In this document: piece by piece, positions 1 through 11,315 of the stretch
How positions within the stretch are numbered: the first letter of the stretch is position 1
How the letters are laid out: each line of letters starts with the position of its first letter
Source of the DNA: Candidatus Phytoplasma oryzae
Lineage (GTDB): Bacteria > Bacillota_I > Bacilli_A > Acholeplasmatales > Acholeplasmataceae
DNA: 64,000 nucleotides
Direction: 5' to 3'
Assembly: GCA_027945135.1 (NCBI GenBank)
Contig: CP116038.1
Coordinates: 372,001 to 436,000, forward strand
Program-made: the position numbers and the translations under genes
The notes under the pieces: generated by a model
Seen by the model: the letters and a program-made list of their open reading frames with translations, nothing else
Told to the model about the DNA's origin: nothing
The model's database searches: none

Positions 1-1219
1 CTTTTTCGAAATTTAATCCATTTAAAAAATCACTATTAATTAAACAAATATTTTTAAAATTATTTTTATTTTTATTACAAATAATATCTTGATTAATATT
101 AATGTCGGAAATAATATTAGTAAATTCTAAATTAAATTCTTTAGCAAATTCATAATCTCTTGAATCACAAGAAGGAACACACATAACAATACCAGTACCA
201 TAATGAATTAAAACATAATCTGAAATCCAAATTGGAATTTTTTTTTGAGTAAAAGGATGTAAAGCATAGCTACCTGTAAAAACTCCAGTTTTTTTTTTGT
301 TAATTTGTTTTTCTAAGTTAGTTTTTTTATGAATATTATTAAAATAATTATTTACTTGAGAAATATATTTAGAAGAAGTTAAAATCGAAACTAAAGGATG
401 TTCAGGAGATAAAATTAAAGCATTTACTCCAAAAATAGTGCTAGGTTGAGTGGTGAAAACTTTTATAAAATTATTTTCATATTCTTTATTATTATCATTA
501 AAAATTAAAAATTTAAAAATAAAACCTTTTTGCTTTCCTATCCATTTTTGTTGAATTTTTTTTATATCTTTTTGCCAATCTAAAAATTTAAGATCTTCTA
601 AAAGTCTATCAGCATAACTAGTAATTTTTAAAACCCATTGTTTCATTTTTTTTTTAATAACAGGAAAATTTCCTCTTTCAGACAAAAGACCATCACTAGT
701 TTGTAAAACTTCTTCATTAGCTAAAACAGTTCCTAATTTTTCACAAAAATTAACTTCTATATCTTTTAAAACAGCTAATTTTTTTTCATAAAGTTTTTTA
801 AAAATCCATTGAGTCCAACGATAAAAATAATCATCTGATGTAGCTAATTCTTTACTCCAATCTATGCTTTTTCCTAAAAGTTTTATTTGTTTTTTGAATT
901 TATTAATATTTTTGTATGTAAAATCTTGAGGATTATGACCTGTTATTAAAGCATATTGTTCTGCTGGTAAACCAAAAGAATCCCAACCAAAAGGATGTAA
1001 TACGTTATATCCTTGCATTCTTTTGAACCTGCTAATAATATCACTTGCTGTATAACCTTCTATATGTCCTACATGTAAACCTTTAGAAGAAGGATAAGGA
1101 AACATATCTAAACAATAAAATTTCTTTTTACTAAAATCATCACTAATCTTAAAAGTTTTTTTTTTATCCCAATGTTTCTGCCATTTAGATTCTATTTTTT
1201 TAAAATCATAAAATAACAT
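1..1219 (-). CDS. leuS: Leucyl-tRNA synthetase, N-terminal part (runs off window)
   Basis: Cytoplasmic class I aminoacyl-tRNA synthetase that charges tRNA-Leu. Reading from an ATG at 1219, about 406 codons are open to the window edge. The protein begins MLFYDFKKIESKWQKHW and shows the class I HIGH-type signature in GLHVGHIEGYTASD (near residue 47), followed by the LeuRS-typical stretch HPFGWDSFGLPAEQYA. The start of the CP1 editing domain follows. The C-terminal half with the KMSKS motif lies outside the window. No frame disruption is seen. Confidence 0.95.
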   Translation of the reverse strand, partial: MLFYDFKKIESKWQKHWDKKKTFKISDDFSKKKFYCLDMFPYPSSKGLHVGHIEGYTASDIISRFKRMQGYNVLHPFGWDSFGLPAEQYALITGHNPQDFTYKNINKFKKQIKLLGKSIDWSKELATSDDYFYRWTQWIFKKLYEKKLAVLKDIEVNFCEKLGTVLANEEVLQTSDGLLSERGNFPVIKKKMKQWVLKITSYADRLLEDLKFLDWQKDIKKIQQKWIGKQKGFIFKFLIFNDNNKEYENNFIKVFTTQPSTIFGVNALILSPEHPLVSILTSSKYISQVNNYFNNIHKKTNLEKQINKKKTGVFTGSYALHPFTQKKIPIWISDYVLIHYGTGIVMCVPSCDSRDYEFAKEFNLEFTNIISDININQDIICNKNKNNFKNICLINSDFLNGLNFEK

Positions 1220-1690
1220 ATAAAATAACCTACACTTTTTTTTAAAAATATAACTTTTTATAAAAATTTCATAATAATTTTTCATTTATAAAAAAAATTA
1301 TAAAAAATAAAATAAATATATATATATATATATTTATATATAAATAAATAATTAATATATAAATAATTAAAATTAAAAAATATATAAAAATTATTAAAAA
1401 ATTATTAAAATTAAATAAATATTTTAATATATTATTAGAAAAAATATTATAGAAATAATATTTTATATAAAGTTTAACTATTATAATAATATAATAATAG
1501 TGAAAAAAAACAAATTTAAATTATATTTTTTATTTTAATTAATTTTAATTTTAATAATTTTAATTTAAGAGGATTTTTTTAAAATATTATTAATTATATT
1601 ATTTTTGTTAAATTATTTTTTTATTAATATATTATTTTTTATTGTATAATAATTAGAAAACTTAAATAATTAAAGGAGATTTTTTAAAAT
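1220..1690. other. AT-rich intergenic region with TA repeat and promoter
   Basis: Non-coding stretch between divergently transcribed leuS and the 1691 gene. It contains an alternating TA microsatellite around 1317-1345 and many A/T homopolymers. A TATAAT -10 box at 1645-1650 and an AAAGGAG ribosome binding site at 1672-1678 serve the downstream plus-strand gene; the -35 is weak. No RNA gene was recognised. Confidence 0.6.
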
Positions 1691-2521
1691 ATGAATAGAA
1701 ATTTTTTAAAAAAAGTTTTTAAAAAAAATAATTATATTATAGAAGATATGAAATTAAAATCACAAGAAATTTATTCAAATTACTCATCAACAAAAAAAAA
1801 ATCTTGTTCTTTAAACTCTATAGCTTTGAAAACTTTATTTCTTTTTTGTTGTACAGCTTTAGGTATTTTAATATCTGATATTTTATTATTTAGATATATG
1901 AAGATGAATATAAATAAATCAAATTCATATTCTTTTATTTCAATATTGTTAATATCTTGCTCATTAATACAATGTTTTTTATTCATTTTAAGTAACAAAA
2001 TTAGTCTAAATTATCAAAAAATAATTGCTACTATCATAGCTTTTGTAGAAGGTATTACTCTAAGTTGTTTTTTTAATTTACTAAAAATGTATTATTCTAA
2101 TTTAATTTATGGTATTATATTAGCTTTTTTTTCTACTATTGCTTTATTTTTAATAGTTCAATTTTTGTATATAAATAACATAATTACTGTAAATAATAAA
2201 TTTAAAGTTTTCGCAATAGTTTCTTGTTTAATTTTAATATTAACACAATTTATAATAAATATTTTCTTATATTTTACTCATTTTCAAATATCTAGAACTA
2301 ACAATCTTTTTTTTCTTATTGTTTCTTTATGTTTTTTAATTATGGGTTGTATGAATTTAGCTATAGATTTTGATGATGCTAATTTTATAGTATCTCATCA
2401 ACTTCATAAAGATAATGAATGGAGAATAGCTTTAGGATTTCATATGAATCTTATTTTTATTTTTATAAGATGTATATTAATTTTAATTGAATTAGGTTTC
2501 TTGAAAAAAGATTCAAATTAA
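1691..2521 (+). CDS. Multi-pass membrane protein, BAX inhibitor-1/YccA-like
   Basis: A 276-residue integral membrane protein with about seven hydrophobic segments after a charged, Lys-rich N-terminus of about 45 residues. Two features match the bacterial BAX inhibitor-1/YccA family: an acidic EG turn in a membrane helix (IIAFVEGITLS), and a C-terminal stretch in which an Asp-rich loop (AIDFDDANFIV) is followed by EWRIALGFHMNLIFIF and a final helix. Family members are membrane proteins proposed to conduct or control Ca2+; the role here is unknown. It is preceded by AAAGGAG with good spacing and followed by a symmetrical terminator. It is the only plus-strand gene in the first 26 kb. Confidence 0.65.
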   Translation: MNRNFLKKVFKKNNYIIEDMKLKSQEIYSNYSSTKKKSCSLNSIALKTLFLFCCTALGILISDILLFRYMKMNINKSNSYSFISILLISCSLIQCFLFILSNKISLNYQKIIATIIAFVEGITLSCFFNLLKMYYSNLIYGIILAFFSTIALFLIVQFLYINNIITVNNKFKVFAIVSCLILILTQFIINIFLYFTHFQISRTNNLFFLIVSLCFLIMGCMNLAIDFDDANFIVSHQLHKDNEWRIALGFHMNLIFIFIRCILILIELGFLKKDSN

Positions 2522-2540
2522 AAAAATAATTAATTTTTGT

Positions 2541-2578
2541 AAAAAAAAGATCTTTTGGATAAAAAGATCTTTTTTTTT
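2541..2578. terminator. Bidirectional terminator between BAX-like gene and tuf
   Basis: Two copies of AAAAAGATCTTTT face each other across GGAT, giving a long A/T hairpin with an A-run on one side and a T-run on the other. It sits between two convergent genes and can stop transcription from both. Confidence 0.8.
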
Positions 2579-2604
2579 AGAATAAAAAAGAAATAATTTT
2601 GGAA

Positions 2605-3852
2605 TTATTCAATAATTTTTATAACATGCCCTGCTGCAATAGTTTTATTACCTTCACGAACAGAAAATTTAGATAATTCTTCAATAGCTACTGGTTTATC
2701 TAATTTTATTTTTACTTGTACTAATTCACCAGGATTAGCAAATGTTTTTTTACCAACATTTTCTTTTTTGTCTATGAATTCAATAATTGTACCAGTAACA
2801 TCGCTAGTACGGAAATAAAATTGTGGTCTATAATTAACATTGATTGGAGTTTTTCTTCCTTTTTCTTCATCTCCGAAAAGATAAAAATCAGCGTTAAAAA
2901 CAGAATATGGTTTTATAGAACCTGGTTGACATAAAAGTTGTCCACGTCTAATATCATCTTTACTTATACCACGTAAAACAACTCCGATACTATCTCCTGC
3001 TATAGCGGTATCTAAAAACTTATTAAACATTTTAATACTAGTTGCAACTGATTTTTGAACATTTTGATCTTTTTTTAAACCAACAATTTCTACTGTATCA
3101 TTAACATTTAAAACTCCTCTTTCGATACGACCTGTAACTACTGTCCCTCTACCTGTAATTGTCATAACATCTTCTATAGGCATCAAAAAAGGTTTTGATA
3201 AATCTCTTGTTGGGACTTGTACATATGTATCTAATATATGTATTAATTCTTCTATCTTTTGAAAATAATGCTTTTCTCCTTTATAATTTGGTTCTGCTTC
3301 TTCTATAGCTTTTAAAGCTGAACCTCTAATAAAAGGAATATTTTCATAATTATCAAATCCATATGTTTGTAATAATTCTCTTATTTCCATCTCTATTAAT
3401 TCCAAAATTTCATCAGAAGCATCAGGCAAATCACATTTATTTATAAAAACTATCAAATTAGGAACACCTATTTGTTTTATTAATAATAAATGTTCTGAAG
3501 TTTGAAGTTTAGCTCCATCTAGTCCTGAAACAACTAAAATAGCAGCATCCATTTGAGAAGCACCTGTAATCATATTTTTGATATAGTCAGCATGACCAGG
3601 ACAATCAATATGAGCATAATGTCTATTTTCTGTTGAATACTCTACATGAGAAGTATTAATAGTAATACCACGCTCTTTTTCTTCTGCATTACTATCTATT
3701 TCATCATATTTTTTTTTATTAGCAAGTCCTTTCAAACTCAACACAGTTGTAATAGCAGATGTTAAGGTAGTTTTTCCATGATCAACATGACCAATTGTAC
3801 CTACATTTATATGAACTTTATCTCTTTTTAATTTTTCATTTTCATTAGCCAT
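2605..3852 (-). CDS. tuf: Elongation factor Tu
   Basis: GTPase that delivers aminoacyl-tRNA to the ribosome. The G domain shows GHVDHGKT (about 21-28), DCPGHADY and NKCD, followed by beta-barrel domains 2 and 3 ending GHVIKIIE. I place the start at the ATG at 3852 (MANENEKLK, 415 residues) because a strong AAGGAGG lies just upstream of it. An in-frame ATG seven codons earlier overlaps that ribosome binding site and is unlikely. It lies downstream of fusA, as in the classical str operon, with an 82-bp gap. Confidence 0.97.
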   Translation of the reverse strand: MANENEKLKRDKVHINVGTIGHVDHGKTTLTSAITTVLSLKGLANKKKYDEIDSNAEEKERGITINTSHVEYSTENRHYAHIDCPGHADYIKNMITGASQMDAAILVVSGLDGAKLQTSEHLLLIKQIGVPNLIVFINKCDLPDASDEILELIEMEIRELLQTYGFDNYENIPFIRGSALKAIEEAEPNYKGEKHYFQKIEELIHILDTYVQVPTRDLSKPFLMPIEDVMTITGRGTVVTGRIERGVLNVNDTVEIVGLKKDQNVQKSVATSIKMFNKFLDTAIAGDSIGVVLRGISKDDIRRGQLLCQPGSIKPYSVFNADFYLFGDEEKGRKTPINVNYRPQFYFRTSDVTGTIIEFIDKKENVGKKTFANPGELVQVKIKLDKPVAIEELSKFSVREGNKTIAAGHVIKIIE

Positions 3853-3934
3853 TTTAAAGGCCTCCTTAATCATTTTTTACTTATTTTTTTATATTAAAAA
3901 AATATTTTAAATCAAATTTTTAATTTAAAAAATA

Positions 3935-6034
3935 TTAAATTTTTTTAATATTCATTAAACTACGTTCTTGAATTATTTTTTCTTGAATATTTTTTGGAAC
4001 TCTTTCGTATTTTTTAAATTCCATATTAAAATTAGCTCTTCCTTGAGTTCTAGAACGCAAAGCAGTAGCGTAACCAAACATTTGTGCTAAAGGAACTGAA
4101 GATTGAATACAAATAACAATATTATCTTTATTTTCTTGTTTTTCTATTTTTCCTCTTCTAGGTATTAAATCTCCCATAACATTACCTAAATATTCATTTG
4201 GAGTTGTCACTTCTAATTTCATAATAGGTTCTAAAATAGATATAACTCCTTTATCTTTTGTAAAACTTAATGCATTTTGAGTAGCTCTTTGAAAAGCATA
4301 ATCATTTGAATCTACTAAATGAATAGAACCATCAAATAAAGTAGCTTTAAAATCAATTAAAGGATAACCAGCAATAACTCCTTGAGTAGAAATATCATCT
4401 AAACATTTTCTAACTGTTTCAATAAAATTTTGTGGAATAACACCACCAACAATTTTATTTATAAATTCAAAACCTTTACCTTCTTCATTAGGTTCAAAAA
4501 TAATTTTCACATGACCATAATTACCACTTCCACCAGTTTGACTTATATATTTTCCTTCTGTTTCTATTTTTTGAATAAAAGTTTCTCTATATGAAACTTG
4601 AGGATTATTAGTGGTTATTTCGACAGAAAATTCACTTTTAAGGCGACCTATAATAATATCTAAATGTAATTCGCCCATACCAGCAATAATGGTTTGATTT
4701 GTTTCTTCATTTGTATAAAATTTAAAAGTTGGATCTTCTGCTGCTAATTTTTTTAAAGCTGTTGTAATTTTACTTCGATCATTTTTATTTTTAGGTTCAA
4801 CTGCAATTTCAATTACCGGATCAGGAAAATTCATTGATTCTAAAATAACAAAATTATTTTCTGTAGTTAAAGTATCTCCTGTAATAGTTTCTTTTAAACC
4901 GATAACAGCTACAATATCACCGGTATATACATCTTCTATTTCTTCTCTATTATTAGCATGCATTTGTAATAAACGAGAAACACGTTCTTTTAAAACTTGT
5001 TTTTTAGATGTATTATAAATATAAGAACCTATCCTAAGATGACCAGAATATATTCTTAAAAAAGTTAAACGACCTACAAAAGGATCTGTCATAATTTTAA
5101 AAGCAAGAGCAACAAAAGGTTCTTCATCTGAAGGATTAATAACAATTTCTTTTTGATTTTTATCAAATCCTAATATTGGCGCAACTTCAATCGGAGAAGG
5201 AAGAAAATCTATAATAGAATCTAAAATTTTTAAAACACCTTTGTTTTTAAAAGAAGAACCACATAAAACAGGGAAAAAATTAATATTCAAAGTAGCATTT
5301 CTTATAACTTTTTTTAAAATAACAGGATTTATTGGTTTATTATATAAAAAAAGATTCATTAAATCATCATCAAAATCAGATAAAATTTCTATTAATTCAT
5401 TTCTTTTTATATTAACAATTTCTTTTAAATAATCTGGAATTTCAACAAATTTTCCTTTTTCATCAGGAGAACCATCATATTCAAAAGCTGTCATTTCAAT
5501 TAAATCAACAATACCTTTGAATTCGTTTTCTTGTCCAATAGGCCATTGTATAGCAGCTACTTTTATACCTAATTTTTGTTTTAAATCTCTAACAGCATAT
5601 TCAAAATCAGCACCTATTTTATCCATTTTATTAACAAATATTATTCTAGGCACTTTATATTCAGTAGCTTGACGCCAAACAGTTTCTGTTTGCGGTTCTA
5701 CTCCTGCCTGAGCATCAATAATTGCAATAGCTCCATCTAAAACTCTTAAAGAACGTGAAACTTCAACTGTAAAATCAACATGTCCAGGAGTATCGATAAT
5801 TTGAATTTTATTTTCTTTCCAAAAAACAGTTGTAGCTGCGGAAGTAATAGTAATACCTCTTTTTTTTTCTTGTTCCATCCAATCCATTTGCGAAGCTCCA
5901 TCATGAGTTTCACCTATTTTATGTATCTTTCCAGCATGAAACAAAATTCTTTCGGTTGTAGTTGTTTTACCAGCATCAATATGTGCCATAATACCTATAT
6001 TACGCATATTTTTAAGACTAAATTGACGTCCCAT
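3935..6034 (-). CDS. fusA: Elongation factor G
   Basis: Translocase GTPase of 699 residues, a normal length. The N-terminal G domain carries [24 protein letters not shown] and NKMD. Domain IV has the typical [10 protein letters not shown] and the C-terminus is intact. The AAGGGAGAT upstream of MGRQFSLKN supports the start. Part of the rpsL-rpsG-fusA-tuf (str) cluster read on the minus strand, about 60 bp after rpsG. Confidence 0.97.
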   Translation of the reverse strand: MGRQFSLKNMRNIGIMAHIDAGKTTTTERILFHAGKIHKIGETHDGASQMDWMEQEKKRGITITSAATTVFWKENKIQIIDTPGHVDFTVEVSRSLRVLDGAIAIIDAQAGVEPQTETVWRQATEYKVPRIIFVNKMDKIGADFEYAVRDLKQKLGIKVAAIQWPIGQENEFKGIVDLIEMTAFEYDGSPDEKGKFVEIPDYLKEIVNIKRNELIEILSDFDDDLMNLFLYNKPINPVILKKVIRNATLNINFFPVLCGSSFKNKGVLKILDSIIDFLPSPIEVAPILGFDKNQKEIVINPSDEEPFVALAFKIMTDPFVGRLTFLRIYSGHLRIGSYIYNTSKKQVLKERVSRLLQMHANNREEIEDVYTGDIVAVIGLKETITGDTLTTENNFVILESMNFPDPVIEIAVEPKNKNDRSKITTALKKLAAEDPTFKFYTNEETNQTIIAGMGELHLDIIIGRLKSEFSVEITTNNPQVSYRETFIQKIETEGKYISQTGGSGNYGHVKIIFEPNEEGKGFEFINKIVGGVIPQNFIETVRKCLDDISTQGVIAGYPLIDFKATLFDGSIHLVDSNDYAFQRATQNALSFTKDKGVISILEPIMKLEVTTPNEYLGNVMGDLIPRRGKIEKQENKDNIVICIQSSVPLAQMFGYATALRSRTQGRANFNMEFKKYERVPKNIQEKIIQERSLMNIKKI

Positions 6035-6095
6035 ATTTTTTTTTATCTCCCTTGAACTAAATTAATTTTATTATTAATCTTATTATTGACAATTG

Positions 6096-6569
6096 TTATT
6101 GCCAACGATGATGAGCAAAAGCTTTATTCGATTCTGCCATTTTATACACATCTTCTTTTTGTTTAATAGTTAAACCTATTCCATTAGAAGCATCAATAAT
6201 TTCTTGAGCTAATTTTTCTTCCATACTTTTACCATTACGTTTTCTAGAATATTTTATTAACCATTTTAAACCTAATGATTGTCTTCTTTCAGGACGAACT
6301 TCTGAAGGTACTCTATAATTTTGGCTTCCTATAGTTCTAGTTCTTACTTCTAAAATAGGCATTACATTATTTAAAGCTTGATTGAAAACATCTATCGGTT
6401 CTTTTTTTGTATTTTTTTGAATTATATCAAAAGCTCTATACAAAATATTTTGTGCGATAGTTTTTTTTCCATCTTTCATAATAGTATTAATTATTTTTGT
6501 TACTAATTTAGAATTATAAAGTAAATCTGGAGAAATATATTTTTTATAAATATGTTTTTTACGAGACAT
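6096..6569 (-). CDS. rpsG: 30S ribosomal protein S7
   Basis: 157 residues, normal for S7, an assembly protein of the 30S head. Recognisable by PEVRPERRQSLGLKWLI and the C-terminal AESNKAFAHHRW. It ends in Trp coded by TGG before TAA, consistent with the standard genetic code in which UGA is a stop. Lies between rpsL (34 bp upstream) and fusA. Confidence 0.96.
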   Translation of the reverse strand: MSRKKHIYKKYISPDLLYNSKLVTKIINTIMKDGKKTIAQNILYRAFDIIQKNTKKEPIDVFNQALNNVMPILEVRTRTIGSQNYRVPSEVRPERRQSLGLKWLIKYSRKRNGKSMEEKLAQEIIDASNGIGLTIKQKEDVYKMAESNKAFAHHRWQ

Positions 6570-6603
6570 AATTTTAAATTCACTTTCTTAATATTTTTTT
6601 ATC

Positions 6604-7044
6604 TTATTTTTTTTTATTTTTATCAGAAATTGAAGATTTAACTTTTTTAGAACCATATTTAGAACGTGCTTGTTTTCTATTCTGAACTCCTGTAGTGTCT
6701 AAAATACCTCTAACAATATGATATCTTACACCAGGTAAATCTTTTACTCTTCCGCCGCGAATCAAAACTGTACTATGTTCTTGTAAAGAATGTCCTATTC
6801 CTGGAATATAAGAAGTAACCTCTGCACCGTTACTTAAACGAACTCTAGCGAATTTTCTTAAAGCAGAATTAGGTTTTTTAGGTGTCATAGTAGATACTTT
6901 AATACAAACTCCTGATTTTTGAGGAGAATTATAATATACATTTTTTTTTTTTAAACTGCTAAAACTATATCTTAAAGCAGGAGATTTTGTTTTAGATACT
7001 TTTGATACTCTTTTTTTTCTAATTAATTGTGAAATAGTAGGCAT
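6604..7044 (-). CDS. rpsL: 30S ribosomal protein S12
   Basis: 146 residues. S12 forms part of the decoding centre; the diagnostic loop [20 protein letters not shown] and the later [17 protein letters not shown] are both present. It has a Lys-rich tail typical of the family. First gene of the str cluster; AAGAAAGG precedes the ATG. The roughly 190-bp gap upstream (7045-7231) holds only AT-rich DNA and presumably the promoter. Confidence 0.96.
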   Translation of the reverse strand: MPTISQLIRKKRVSKVSKTKSPALRYSFSSLKKKNVYYNSPQKSGVCIKVSTMTPKKPNSALRKFARVRLSNGAEVTSYIPGIGHSLQEHSTVLIRGGRVKDLPGVRYHIVRGILDTTGVQNRKQARSKYGSKKVKSSISDKNKKK

Positions 7045-7231
7045 TATTTTTTAACCTTTCTTTTTTTATTATTTTTTTAATATTAAAAAATAAATGAAAT
7101 ATAAAAAAAATATGAATAAATAAAATTTTAATTTAGAAAATATGATAGAATATTATAACTTTTTTTTACGAAAAAATCAATATTATTAAATTATTAGTTT
7201 TATAATTTTTTTAAAAATTATTTAATATAAA

Positions 7232-10200
7232 TTAATTATTATCATTAAATATTTTATTTTTAGGATATTTAAAAGATACAGTTTCTAAAATACCTGTTCC
7301 TGCAGGAATAAGTCCTCCTATAATAACATTTTCTTTAAGTCCACATAAATAATCTGTTTGACCTTTAATAGCAGCATCAATTAAAATTTTAGTTGTCTCT
7401 TGGAATGAAGCTGCTGATAATAAAGAATCACTTTTTAAAGAAGCTCTAGTTATACCTAATAAAATAGGACGTCCCACAGCTAAAGATTTATTTTGTTCAA
7501 TCATTTTCAAATTTTCTTTACGTAAAGTCTTTATAGAAACTTCCAATCCTGGTAGTAAACTTGTATCTCCTTCATAAATAACTAAAACTTGTTTAAACAT
7601 CTGACGAATAATAATTTCAATATGCTTATCACTAATAGTTACACTTTGAGATTGATAAACTTTTTGTACTTCTTCTAAAATATATTTTTGAGTTTGTTCT
7701 ACGTTTGTAATTCTTAATAATTCTCTTAAATCTATAGAACCATTAGTTAATTTTTGTCCTGCTTTCACATACATATCTTTATGAACTAAAATTTCAGAAT
7801 TAAATATAGCATTATAAATAAATTCTTTTTCATTATTTGACTCTGAAATAATTATAATTTCGTAAAAATTAGAATTAATATTTCTAATATCCTTCACAAA
7901 ACCATCACATTCACTAATAATAGCTTTACCTTTAGGTTTTCTAGCTTCAAACAATTCTTGAATTCTAGGTAAACCTTGTGTAATATCAGAAACTGCTAAA
8001 ACTCCACCTGTATGAAAAGTCCTCATAGTTAATTGAGTTCCAGGTTCGCCAATAGATTGAGCAGCTATAACACCAACAGCTTCTCCTATTTCTACACTTT
8101 TATTTGTAGCTAAATTTAAACCATAACATTTAGAACAAACACCATGATCTAAATTACAATTCAAAATACTTCTAATTTTAACTTTTGTAATATTATATTT
8201 AACAATTTGACTAATTATTTCTTTTGTAATTAAATGATTTTTTTTTAAAATAATTTCTTTCTTTTTGGGTTTAAAAATATCTTCAGCAGAAAAACGACCA
8301 AAAATACGATTCGATAATGAAATAATTTCTTTTTCATCTCTATAAATAGGTTCTACATAAACTCCTTTATCACTAAAACAATCTTCTTTCATAATTATAT
8401 TATCTTGTGCTACATCTACTAATCTACGTGTTAAATAACCAGATTCTGCTGTTTTTAATGCAGTATCAGTAGAAACTTTACGAGCGCCATGAGTAGAAAT
8501 AAAAAATTCAGATACAGTTAAACCTTCTTTAAAAGAACTTTTAACAGGTATTTCTAAAACTTCTCCTTTAGGACTATTCATCAATCCTCTCATACCTGAT
8601 AATTGAGAAAAATTAGAGGAATTACCTCGAGCTCCGCTATCGCTTATCATAAATAAATGATTATTTTTATCAAACTCTTTCATTAAACCTTCTTGAATTT
8701 GATCACGAACATTTTTCCATTCTTGAATAACTAAATTTTTTTTCTCTGAAATAGCTAAAAAACCATTATCATACCATTTTTCTATTTCTGTAATTTTATT
8801 TTCTACTTCTGTTAATAATTCCTTTTTTTTAGAATAAACATTAATATCAGAATGAGAAATAGTAATACCAGCTATTGTAGAATATTTAAAACCTAAATCT
8901 TTAATATCATCTAACATTTTTGAAGTTTCTGTTATATTACTTTTTTTAAAAACATGATCAATAATCATAGATAAAAATTTTTTTTTAAAAGGTTCTGCAA
9001 TAGGTATTTTTGGTAAAAAATCTCGAGGATTACCATTTTTAGGAATAAAATAAACATCAGGAGTTCTTTTTTCTAAATTAAATATAGTAGGCTCTTGAAT
9101 GTAATTAAAATTAGATGGTAAAATATTATTAAAAATTAATTTTCCTAAAGTAGTAACTAAATATTTTTCTTTTTGTTCTTCGGTAAAATAAGAATCAATA
9201 TATTTAGCCTTTACCAAAATTCTAGTATGAAGTTCAATTTCTTTATTATAAAAAGACAATTCTGCTTCTTTTAAATCAAAGAAAATTTTTCCTTCGTTTC
9301 TATTTTTATATTTTATTTCTTCGATATTTTTTATTATATCACTAGAATATTGAGACGTAAAATATTTACTTTTTTCAATAGTTAAATAATAATTACCTAA
9401 AACCATATCTTGAGAAGGAGATAAAACAGGACTTCCGTTTTTAGGATCCAAAATATTATGAGAAACTAACATTAACAAACGAGCTTCTGCTTGAGCTTCT
9501 ATAGATAAAGGTAAATAAACAGCCATTTGATCTCCATCGAAATCAGCATTAAAAGCTGGAGTTACTAAAGGATGCAAACGAATAGCTTTTCCATCTATCA
9601 GTTTAGGTTCAAAAGCTTGTATACCTAAACGATGTAATGTTGGAGCTCTATTTAATAAAACTGGATGATCTTTAACAACATCTTCTAAAACACTTAATAC
9701 ATATTCATTCATTTTTTCATAAAGAATAGTAGCGTTTTTTTTATCAATTCCTTTTACTTCTTGTAATTTATTTAATATAAAAGGTTTAAATAAAATTAAA
9801 GCCATCTGTCTTGGAATACCACACTGATGTATTTTTAAATCTGGTCCAACAATAATAACAGATCTTCCTGAATAATCAACTCTTTTTCCTAAAAGATTTT
9901 GACGAAAACGACCTTGCTTACCCCTTAACATTTCTGATAAAGATTTTAAGTTTTTATTTCTTTCTATATTAGAATTATTTTTTTTACTTGTTTTAACATT
10001 ATCAAATAATGCATCTACAGCTTCTTGAAGCATTCTTTTTTCGTTTTTGATAATAAGTCTCGGAGCTTTTTGTTTTATTTGTTTTTTTAAACGATTATTA
10101 CGATTAAGAATTCTTCTATATAAATCATTAATATCTGTAGTAGCAAATCTACCGCCATCTAAAGGCACTATAGGTCTTAAATCTGCTGGTAATACCGGAA

Positions 10201-11308
10201 TTACTTCCATAACCATCCATTCAGGTTTATTATCTGATTGATTAAAAGATTCAATTATTTCCAATCTTTTAATAATGTTTTCTCTTTTTTGCTTAGAAAC
10301 TTTTTTTAAAAAAATTCTTAGTTCATTAATGATTTCGTTTAAATTTAATTCTTCTAACATTTTTTTAATAGCTTCTGCTCCTGTTAAAGCAATAAAACTA
10401 TTTCCGTAACGTTCTAAATATTGACCATATTGAATTTCACTTATTATTTGTTTTTTTTCTAAATTTGTTTTACCAGGATAAAAAACAATATAAGAAGCAT
10501 AATAAACTATTTCAGATAATTCTTTAGCTTTTATTCCTAATAAAATAGCTAATCTACTAGGAGAACTATTTAAATACCAAGTATGAACTATAGGAGATGC
10601 TAATTCAATATGACCCATTCTTTCTCTTCTAACTTTTTGTTCTGTTATTTCAACTCCGCATTTTGAACAAATTTGTCCCTTTCTTAATATTGTTTTTTTA
10701 GAACAAAAACATTGTAAATCTTTAACAGGACCAAAAATTTTAGGACAAAAAAGACCACCTATTTCAGGTTTAGCTGTACGATAATTAATAGTTTCATAAT
10801 TAACAATTTCACCATAAGACCATTGTCTTATTTCATGAGAAGAAGCTAAACGAATTTTAAAATAATCATACTCACGACTGCCATATTCTTTTTTATTTTT
10901 TAATTTATTATGAATATTATTTTTTTCTACATTTAAATCATATTCATGATTATAAAAATCAAAAACATTTTTAATTTGTTCAATAAAATCATCATTATAA
11001 AAAATTATTTTTTTTAAAAAAATTTGATCTATTTCTAAAAGAGAATTTAAATCATTTATTTGATTATTTTTTAAAATAATAACAAGATCATTTGATAAAT
11101 TTAAATTTTTTAAATCCATAGGTAAACAAAATTTTTTTAAAACAGGTGAAATATCATTTAAAATTTCTTTATTTAATAAATATTTCAAATTAGACAAACT
11201 ATAAGAATTAAAATCTATTAAATAATTAATTCCAATAGATTTCAATCCTTCTAATGTTCGGGAAGAAGAAAAAAAATCTTCAATTTTAATATTTAAATCC
11301 ATAACCAA
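7232..11308 (-). CDS. rpoC: RNA polymerase beta' subunit
   Basis: 1358 residues. The N-terminal zinc-binding region reads CFCSKK with a later CSKCGVEIT, the catalytic Mg2+ loop is NADFDGDQM, and the C-terminus contains GEAVGVIAAQSIGEPGTQLT and the Sw3-type regions. The start is ambiguous: a TTG at 11308 lies 10 nt from GGAG while the ATG two codons later lies 16 nt away. Only 7 bp separate it from rpoB, so the two are co-transcribed and probably translationally coupled. Confidence 0.96.
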   Translation of the reverse strand: MVMDLNIKIEDFFSSSRTLEGLKSIGINYLIDFNSYSLSNLKYLLNKEILNDISPVLKKFCLPMDLKNLNLSNDLVIILKNNQINDLNSLLEIDQIFLKKIIFYNDDFIEQIKNVFDFYNHEYDLNVEKNNIHNKLKNKKEYGSREYDYFKIRLASSHEIRQWSYGEIVNYETINYRTAKPEIGGLFCPKIFGPVKDLQCFCSKKTILRKGQICSKCGVEITEQKVRRERMGHIELASPIVHTWYLNSSPSRLAILLGIKAKELSEIVYYASYIVFYPGKTNLEKKQIISEIQYGQYLERYGNSFIALTGAEAIKKMLEELNLNEIINELRIFLKKVSKQKRENIIKRLEIIESFNQSDNKPEWMVMEVIPVLPADLRPIVPLDGGRFATTDINDLYRRILNRNNRLKKQIKQKAPRLIIKNEKRMLQEAVDALFDNVKTSKKNNSNIERNKNLKSLSEMLRGKQGRFRQNLLGKRVDYSGRSVIIVGPDLKIHQCGIPRQMALILFKPFILNKLQEVKGIDKKNATILYEKMNEYVLSVLEDVVKDHPVLLNRAPTLHRLGIQAFEPKLIDGKAIRLHPLVTPAFNADFDGDQMAVYLPLSIEAQAEARLLMLVSHNILDPKNGSPVLSPSQDMVLGNYYLTIEKSKYFTSQYSSDIIKNIEEIKYKNRNEGKIFFDLKEAELSFYNKEIELHTRILVKAKYIDSYFTEEQKEKYLVTTLGKLIFNNILPSNFNYIQEPTIFNLEKRTPDVYFIPKNGNPRDFLPKIPIAEPFKKKFLSMIIDHVFKKSNITETSKMLDDIKDLGFKYSTIAGITISHSDINVYSKKKELLTEVENKITEIEKWYDNGFLAISEKKNLVIQEWKNVRDQIQEGLMKEFDKNNHLFMISDSGARGNSSNFSQLSGMRGLMNSPKGEVLEIPVKSSFKEGLTVSEFFISTHGARKVSTDTALKTAESGYLTRRLVDVAQDNIIMKEDCFSDKGVYVEPIYRDEKEIISLSNRIFGRFSAEDIFKPKKKEIILKKNHLITKEIISQIVKYNITKVKIRSILNCNLDHGVCSKCYGLNLATNKSVEIGEAVGVIAAQSIGEPGTQLTMRTFHTGGVLAVSDITQGLPRIQELFEARKPKGKAIISECDGFVKDIRNINSNFYEIIIISESNNEKEFIYNAIFNSEILVHKDMYVKAGQKLTNGSIDLRELLRITNVEQTQKYILEEVQKVYQSQSVTISDKHIEIIIRQMFKQVLVIYEGDTSLLPGLEVSIKTLRKENLKMIEQNKSLAVGRPILLGITRASLKSDSLLSAASFQETTKILIDAAIKGQTDYLCGLKENVIIGGLIPAGTGILETVSFKYPKNKIFNDNN

Positions 11309-11315
11309 AATTAGT

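Noticed and set aside
1317-1345. TA-repeat as replication origin
   Set aside because: No dnaA gene, no DnaA boxes; simple A/T microsatellite in an extremely AT-rich genome.
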